Below the pieces are notes generated by a model. The model saw only the letters and a program-made list of their open reading frames with translations, did not search any database and was not told where the DNA came from. A stretch of 33,462 bases of DNA from Thauera aminoaromatica S2 (lineage in GTDB: Bacteria; Pseudomonadota; Gammaproteobacteria; Burkholderiales; Rhodocyclaceae), in the NCBI RefSeq assembly GCF_000310185.1, contig NZ_AMXD01000028.1, forward strand, positions 1-33,462, written 5' to 3'. Below, piece by piece: positions 29,749-33,462 of the stretch. Every line of letters starts with the position of its first letter. Position 1 is the first letter of the stretch. The position numbers and the translations under genes were made by a program.

Positions 29749-32274
29749 CTATTCAACGCCGACACCCGACCGTTCGAGCGCCGAGGCCGCGTCCCGGAGC
29801 GCAAAGACGCAGTCGGGCCAGGTTTCCGCCTGGAGCGTGCTGACGAACACCTGCAGGCGCGCCGCGAGCGACTCAGACGCCACCTCAACCTGTCGGGCCT
29901 CAGGCGCAGCGGCCGGCCTCACCCGCTGCGTCAGGGCCTTGAGCCGTCCGAGCATGCCGTTGGTCGAGCGCAGCGCGTCATGCAATTCGCGCTGAGCCAT
30001 CGCCTCGACGAAGCAGGCCACAACCTGCGCCTCGTCCTCCCCGTCGGCCAGGACGAACTCCAGCCAGTCGAGCACCGCCGTACCGACACCGATCCTGTGC
30101 AGCGCCGCATACGTGCGCGGCCATTCGGCCTGCGTATGACTGCGCAGCCAGTGGGTCAGGCCCAGCGGTGTGAGGCCGCTGTAATGAGGCTCGGCAGACC
30201 AGTAACGCGGATTGTCGCGCGGCGGCTCATCGGCTGCCCGGTCAGCGCCGCGTCGCAGGAATGCCGGGATATCGTAGGTGGAGGCCTGTGTTCGCCTTTC
30301 GCTGCGCAGCACGCGCGCACCCGAGCGCATCACGGCCGGCGCATCGAGCGCGTTCATGTCAAACGACCCGAAGCCCGCCGCTGCCGGCGCGCCATACGCG
30401 GTGGGCGTGTCATTCACCGTGAGCGGCGCCATGTTGGGCTCGATGTAAAGCAGATCGACGCTTCCCAGCCCGCCAAAGCCTGCAGGCAGCATCGCGGGGA
30501 CCTTCACGAGATCGGGCATGTCCTCGGGCTTGTCGGCTTCGGCACGCGCCTCGACCAGCAGGAAGTGCGTCAGCGGACTGACCAGTTGATACGCGACGGC
30601 CAGCGCGAGCGCCTCCGGTGCCCGGAGTGACTGCGCCCCTTCGCCGGCGAGGAGCTGCTCGACCTGCGCGGCCACCGCCATGCGGCCCAGCACGGCATGC
30701 GGCTCGACGGCACTGAGCGATGCCTCACCCAGCGCTACGGGCGCGTCCCCCTGTGCCATCCGGCCGACCAGACGCACCGGCTGATCCGGCACCCACCCAT
30801 GCGGCACCTGCGCAAAGCGCGCCCACACCGTGACTGCGTCGCCATCGAAGACCGAGCCGGGCAGCGGGCTCATCCACACCGGCTCGGCACCCGTCGGCCA
30901 CACCAGTTGCAGGGCGTCCATGCGCTGCGAGCGCAAACGCGCGAACATGCGCAGCACCGCCGGCTCCACGGCCTCGCCGGGCGCGACGAAGTCGCAGGCG
31001 CCGCCCGTCTCGTCAGCCAGCCGCCGCAGCACACCCTCGGCCGGCGCGCTGCCAATGCCGACCACGAAGATCCGATTCCCCAGCGCTCGCGCCCGTTTCA
31101 CCGTGCGATCGATGGCGTGGATCTGGCCGTCGGTGATCAACAGTAGATCGACCGCTGCGGCCCCCTCCTCCGTCCCAGGGCTCGGCTCGGCATCTCCGGC
31201 CAGGGCCAGCGTGGATGCCAGCGCGTTCTCCATCTCGGTGCCACCGAGATCGGCCTGCAACTGCATCGCCCAGCGCTGTCCCGCCTGGCGGGTGGCGGCG
31301 CTGGTGCGCCACAAGGCACGCGAGCGATGCTCGACCGTGCTGCCAAAGCGTGACAGCGAGAAGCGCTCGCCCTCGCGCAGGCCGGCGATGATGGCCTGCA
31401 GCGCACGGCGCGCAGCGGCAATGCTGTCGCCCTGCATCGAGCCGGAGCAATCCACGAGGATCTTGACCGCGAGCGGATGGGCCGCTGCCGGCACACGCGG
31501 GCAGAAGCTCGCCAGCACATTCACCGCGCCCTCATCGAGGGTGTCTTGCGCGCACACGGCAAGCGAATCCTGCGCAACCTCGTCGAGCACCAGGATGAAG
31601 TCGCGATCGAGTGCCCCGCCGCGACCGAGCGATACGAGCATCGCCGCCGTCTCCCCCTCTCCTTCGAGCCGCATCGACAACGGATGACTCGGCGAGCCGA
31701 TGCGCGCCCGCGCGAGCTCGCCTTCGATGCGCAAGGTGAGCTCAAGCGGATGGACCGCCATCAGGTCGTGCTCGACCACCTGATGCGGCTTCAGGCCGGC
31801 ATCGGCCACCGAATCGCCGTAGCGCGGGGCGATCACCGTGGGCACCACCAGGCGCAGGCCATGCTGCTCGAACTGCAGCACCTGGGCGTAACGCAGCCGC
31901 AGCACACAGGTTTCTCCGCGTGCGAGGTTGCCCAGGTTCAGCGTGTAGCTGCCATCGAAGTTCTGCTCGAGCAGGATGGCGGTGTTGCCCTCGGCCAGCG
32001 CGTCCTCGTAGCCCTGCTCGGCCTGCTTCTTCTCGATGACCGCTCCGGACAGGCAGCGCTCGCCAATCCGCACCTCCACCCCGAGGAGCACCGCCGCCCA
32101 CGGCAGCGGGAAGCTGTAGACGAGCTCGACATGGCGCTCGAAGGGGTTGGCAAAGCGCTGCTCGAGCTCCGCTTCGAAGAGCGTGCCGCGCAAGGTGCCG
32201 GTGAACCGCACGCCCTGCAGCGTCAGTGCCTCACCCGCGCGCGTCTCAAGTCGTGCCGATTGTTGCTGCATCAT
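29749..32274 (-). CDS. VIT and vWA domain protein
   Basis: 841 aa. N-terminal VIT domain (about 5-135, FANPFERHVELVYSFPLP and YTLNLGNLARGETCVLRLRY), then a vWA domain (about 265-440) with a complete metal site: D275-S277-S279 in LVDCSGSM, T346 in LGGTEMEN and D382 in LITDGQ. The rest (about 440-841) is a long region without recognised domain, ending in helical sequence. No signal peptide or membrane segment is seen, so it is probably cytosolic, unlike secreted VIT-vWA proteins. Eukaryotic relatives include inter-alpha-trypsin inhibitor heavy chains and vault PARP. The start ATGATG overlaps the regulator stop (ATGA at 32274-32271) and has GGGAG upstream. Its coupling to rtcB suggests a scaffold or RNA-protein assembly role in RNA repair (inference). 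Confidence 0.88.
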   Translation of the reverse strand: MMQQQSARLETRAGEALTLQGVRFTGTLRGTLFEAELEQRFANPFERHVELVYSFPLPWAAVLLGVEVRIGERCLSGAVIEKKQAEQGYEDALAEGNTAILLEQNFDGSYTLNLGNLARGETCVLRLRYAQVLQFEQHGLRLVVPTVIAPRYGDSVADAGLKPHQVVEHDLMAVHPLELTLRIEGELARARIGSPSHPLSMRLEGEGETAAMLVSLGRGGALDRDFILVLDEVAQDSLAVCAQDTLDEGAVNVLASFCPRVPAAAHPLAVKILVDCSGSMQGDSIAAARRALQAIIAGLREGERFSLSRFGSTVEHRSRALWRTSAATRQAGQRWAMQLQADLGGTEMENALASTLALAGDAEPSPGTEEGAAAVDLLLITDGQIHAIDRTVKRARALGNRIFVVGIGSAPAEGVLRRLADETGGACDFVAPGEAVEPAVLRMFARLRSQRMDALQLVWPTGAEPVWMSPLPGSVFDGDAVTVWARFAQVPHGWVPDQPVRLVGRMAQGDAPVALGEASLSAVEPHAVLGRMAVAAQVEQLLAGEGAQSLRAPEALALAVAYQLVSPLTHFLLVEARAEADKPEDMPDLVKVPAMLPAGFGGLGSVDLLYIEPNMAPLTVNDTPTAYGAPAAAGFGSFDMNALDAPAVMRSGARVLRSERRTQASTYDIPAFLRRGADRAADEPPRDNPRYWSAEPHYSGLTPLGLTHWLRSHTQAEWPRTYAALHRIGVGTAVLDWLEFVLADGEDEAQVVACFVEAMAQRELHDALRSTNGMLGRLKALTQRVRPAAAPEARQVEVASESLAARLQVFVSTLQAETWPDCVFALRDAASALERSGVGVE

Positions 32275-32750
32275 GGTTCTCCCGCCTGTCGGTCGTTCTT
32301 GTCCGTGTTGTGCGCGGCAGCGCCCTGCGACGCTGCCCCGCCTTGCCCCTGCACCGCCTCGAAGGCGGCCATCACGCCCTGGATGAACTGGCGCACCGCC
32401 TCGGGACTCAGGCCCGCGCGCTGGGCATCGATCACCACCTCGACCCCCTCGGCCACCGTCAGATGGCTGCACACCGACACGCTGCCGATGGCGCGCTCAC
32501 GCGGCGGCACCGGCGGCGGCGCACCGTGGAGCAGCTCGCGGATACGCTCGAGCGAGACGCCGGCAGCGGTCCATTTGCGGATCTGCAGCAGCTGCTCGAG
32601 ATGCCGCGTGCCGTAGCGGGCCGCCCGGGTCTCGCCCTCGGGTCGGTCGACCAGGCCGATCTGCACGTAGTAGCGCACCGTGCGCGGCGGCAGGTCCGCG
32701 AGCACGGCCAGTTCGGCCAGCGGGTAGCTTGGGGAGGTTTCGGAGTTCAT
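32271..32750 (-). CDS. MerR-family transcriptional regulator
   Basis: 159 aa. The N-terminal MerR winged helix (about 8-75) reads LAELAVLADLPPRTVRYYVQ (8-27) and GTRHLEQLLQIRKWTAAGVS, followed by a central helical region and a low-complexity Gln/Ala/Gly tail. The family binds spaced promoters and activates on an effector. Here the effector is unknown: the only Cys residues do not form a metal site. It overlaps the VIT-vWA gene by 4 nt and is first in the rtcB operon, so it probably controls its own operon. No strong ribosome-binding site precedes the ATG at 32750. Confidence 0.85.
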   Translation of the reverse strand: MNSETSPSYPLAELAVLADLPPRTVRYYVQIGLVDRPEGETRAARYGTRHLEQLLQIRKWTAAGVSLERIRELLHGAPPPVPPRERAIGSVSVCSHLTVAEGVEVVIDAQRAGLSPEAVRQFIQGVMAAFEAVQGQGGAASQGAAAHNTDKNDRQAGEP

Positions 32751-32772
32751 GACACAGATTAAGCCACCTTTA

Positions 32773-32807
32773 TTTATACAGTGAAACTGTCGTTTGATAC
32801 TGACAGT
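32773..32807. promoter_or_regulatory. Shared control region of the MerR-rtcB operon and the divergent gene
   Basis: On the minus strand TATAAA (32778-32773) is a good -10 for the MerR gene. Overlapping it upstream are ACAGT-GAA-ACTGT (32778-32790), and ACTGTC (32786-32791) with GACAGT (32802-32807) around a 10-nt spacer. On the plus strand TTGATA (32794-32799) and TAGCAT (32815-32820) could serve the divergent gene. The inverted repeats over the -10 are plausible binding sites for the regulator. No clear -35 is seen for the minus promoter, as in many MerR-controlled promoters. Confidence 0.45.
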
Positions 32808-32855
32808 GGACTGATAGCATCGGGGTGTCTCTTCACCGCACCCCGCCGAATCGCC

Positions 32856-33221
32856 ATGCCTACTCCACCCCGCGCCACTCCGCCCGCAGACAGCAAGGGA
32901 ACGCGCGCCGCGCTGATCTTCGCGCTGACGGCCGAGCGCCTGTCGATCTACTACGAGCATGGCCAGTGGCTGACCGAAGCGCAGGGCGCGAGCTTCATCG
33001 CCGACTGGCTGCGTCGCAGCGAGCGCACGCTGCCGCTGGCCGACCGCCGCCAGCTCTCCGCGCTCAGCGACGGGCTGGCGCGCCAGATCGCCGGCTCGCT
33101 GTCACGGGAGGCAGGGCTCTATACGGCTCACGAGATGATGGAGGCGCTTGATCCGAACTACGACTCGGACCTGGCGCGCTCGATGATGGACGAGTGCGCA
33201 CGCCTGCTGGACACCAACTGA
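32856..33221 (+). CDS. Hypothetical protein divergent from the MerR-rtcB operon
   Basis: 121 aa with no family that I recognise. After a Pro/Thr-rich N-terminus it looks wholly alpha-helical (ALIFALTAERLSIYYEHGQW, SFIADWLRRSERTLPLADRR) and is acidic at the C-terminus. No signal peptide, membrane segment or metal motif is seen. The ATG at 32856 is chosen over one 25 codons earlier, because the earlier one lies inside the operator-like repeats. Codon usage is like that of neighbouring genes. It shares the control region with the regulator and may be part of the same system. Confidence 0.6.
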   Translation: MPTPPRATPPADSKGTRAALIFALTAERLSIYYEHGQWLTEAQGASFIADWLRRSERTLPLADRRQLSALSDGLARQIAGSLSREAGLYTAHEMMEALDPNYDSDLARSMMDECARLLDTN

Positions 33222-33389
33222 TACGGGACGTTAACTGATACTCGACGGGACAAGCCGATCAGTCGCTCACCCTTCCGCGCCGGGCCTTGATCGACGCCCG
33301 CCGCGCCTTGCCCTCCAGCCTGCGTATGAAGAGCTGAAACCGTCTTCAGCCAAGCTGTGGCGATCGTACGTGCTCGGCGAGCTGCCCAG

Positions 33390-33435
33390 CGTCAATTACC
33401 TTGGCCGGTCGACGTCAATTATCCTGGCCGGTGGA
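33390..33435. mobile_element. Two 23-bp tandem direct repeats resembling an IS21-type terminus
   Basis: 33390-33412 and 33413-33435 are 23-bp direct repeats with 20 identical positions, both containing CGTCAATTA and TGGCCGGT. Multiple direct repeats of this kind with GTCAATTA...TGGCCGG occur at the ends of IS21-family elements, as transposase-binding sites. No transposase gene is in the window, so either an element begins beyond 33462 or this is a remnant. Between 33222 and 33389 I see no supported gene. Confidence 0.5.
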
Positions 33436-33462
33436 AGCGAGGCATGAGGGGTTCAGCCTTTC

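Noticed and set aside
33240-33360. C-terminal fragment of a gene reading LPRRALIDARRALPSSLRMKS then stop
   Set aside because: No start codon, no family match and only about 25 codons; not supported as a gene remnant.

Overview
The window is G+C-rich DNA (roughly two thirds G+C by eye) with dense, mostly short-spaced genes. Gene content and order point to a betaproteobacterium of the Rhodocyclales, most likely the Thauera/Azoarcus group: carA-carB-greA, bamE divergent from fur, nadK-recN divergent from hrcA with hemH following, and an amidohydrolase-ompA-ubiG run. That assignment is inference from recalled synteny and protein similarity, not from a search.

Layout. 1-9051 is almost wholly on the minus strand: bamE, dapB, a hybrid sensor kinase, carA, carB and greA. 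A putative promoter plus attenuator precedes carA, and greA ends in a clear intrinsic terminator. 9301-14726 holds fur (+), nadK-recN (-), hrcA and hemH (+). 14814-16177 (-) is a Ser/Thr kinase with a C-terminal cyclic-nucleotide-binding fold, interrupted by an apparent one-base deletion. 16347-19277 (+) holds a TRZ/ATZ-type deaminase, an OmpA-family protein with its own promoter, leader hairpin and terminator, and ubiG. 19418-22123 (+) is a Pat/YfiQ-like protein acetyltransferase. A cluster of 71-bp REP-containing repeats fills the gap behind it.

22547-27500 (-) is an L-lactate utilisation cluster, lldP-lutA-lutB-lutC. It has a 17-codon leader ORF and, upstream, a 15-bp-arm inverted repeat that fits the operator consensus of FadR/LldR-type GntR repressors, yet no such regulator gene is in the window. 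27512-28400 is decayed DNA of lower G+C holding broken remnants of a Fic-family gene and an HD-domain (RelA/SpoT-like) gene.

28413-32750 (-) is the most interesting part: a MerR-type regulator, a VIT+vWA protein and the RNA ligase RtcB, joined by a stop/start overlap and a 27-nt gap. Next to the end of rtcB is a compact multi-hairpin segment on the opposite strand with a canonical tRNA-type T-arm. I propose this as an RNA-repair module that resembles Ro60/Y-RNA/RtcB operons but uses a different vWA protein and a MerR rather than an RtcR regulator. A divergent 121-aa protein of unknown function shares the control region. The window ends in two 23-bp direct repeats resembling the end of an IS21-type element.
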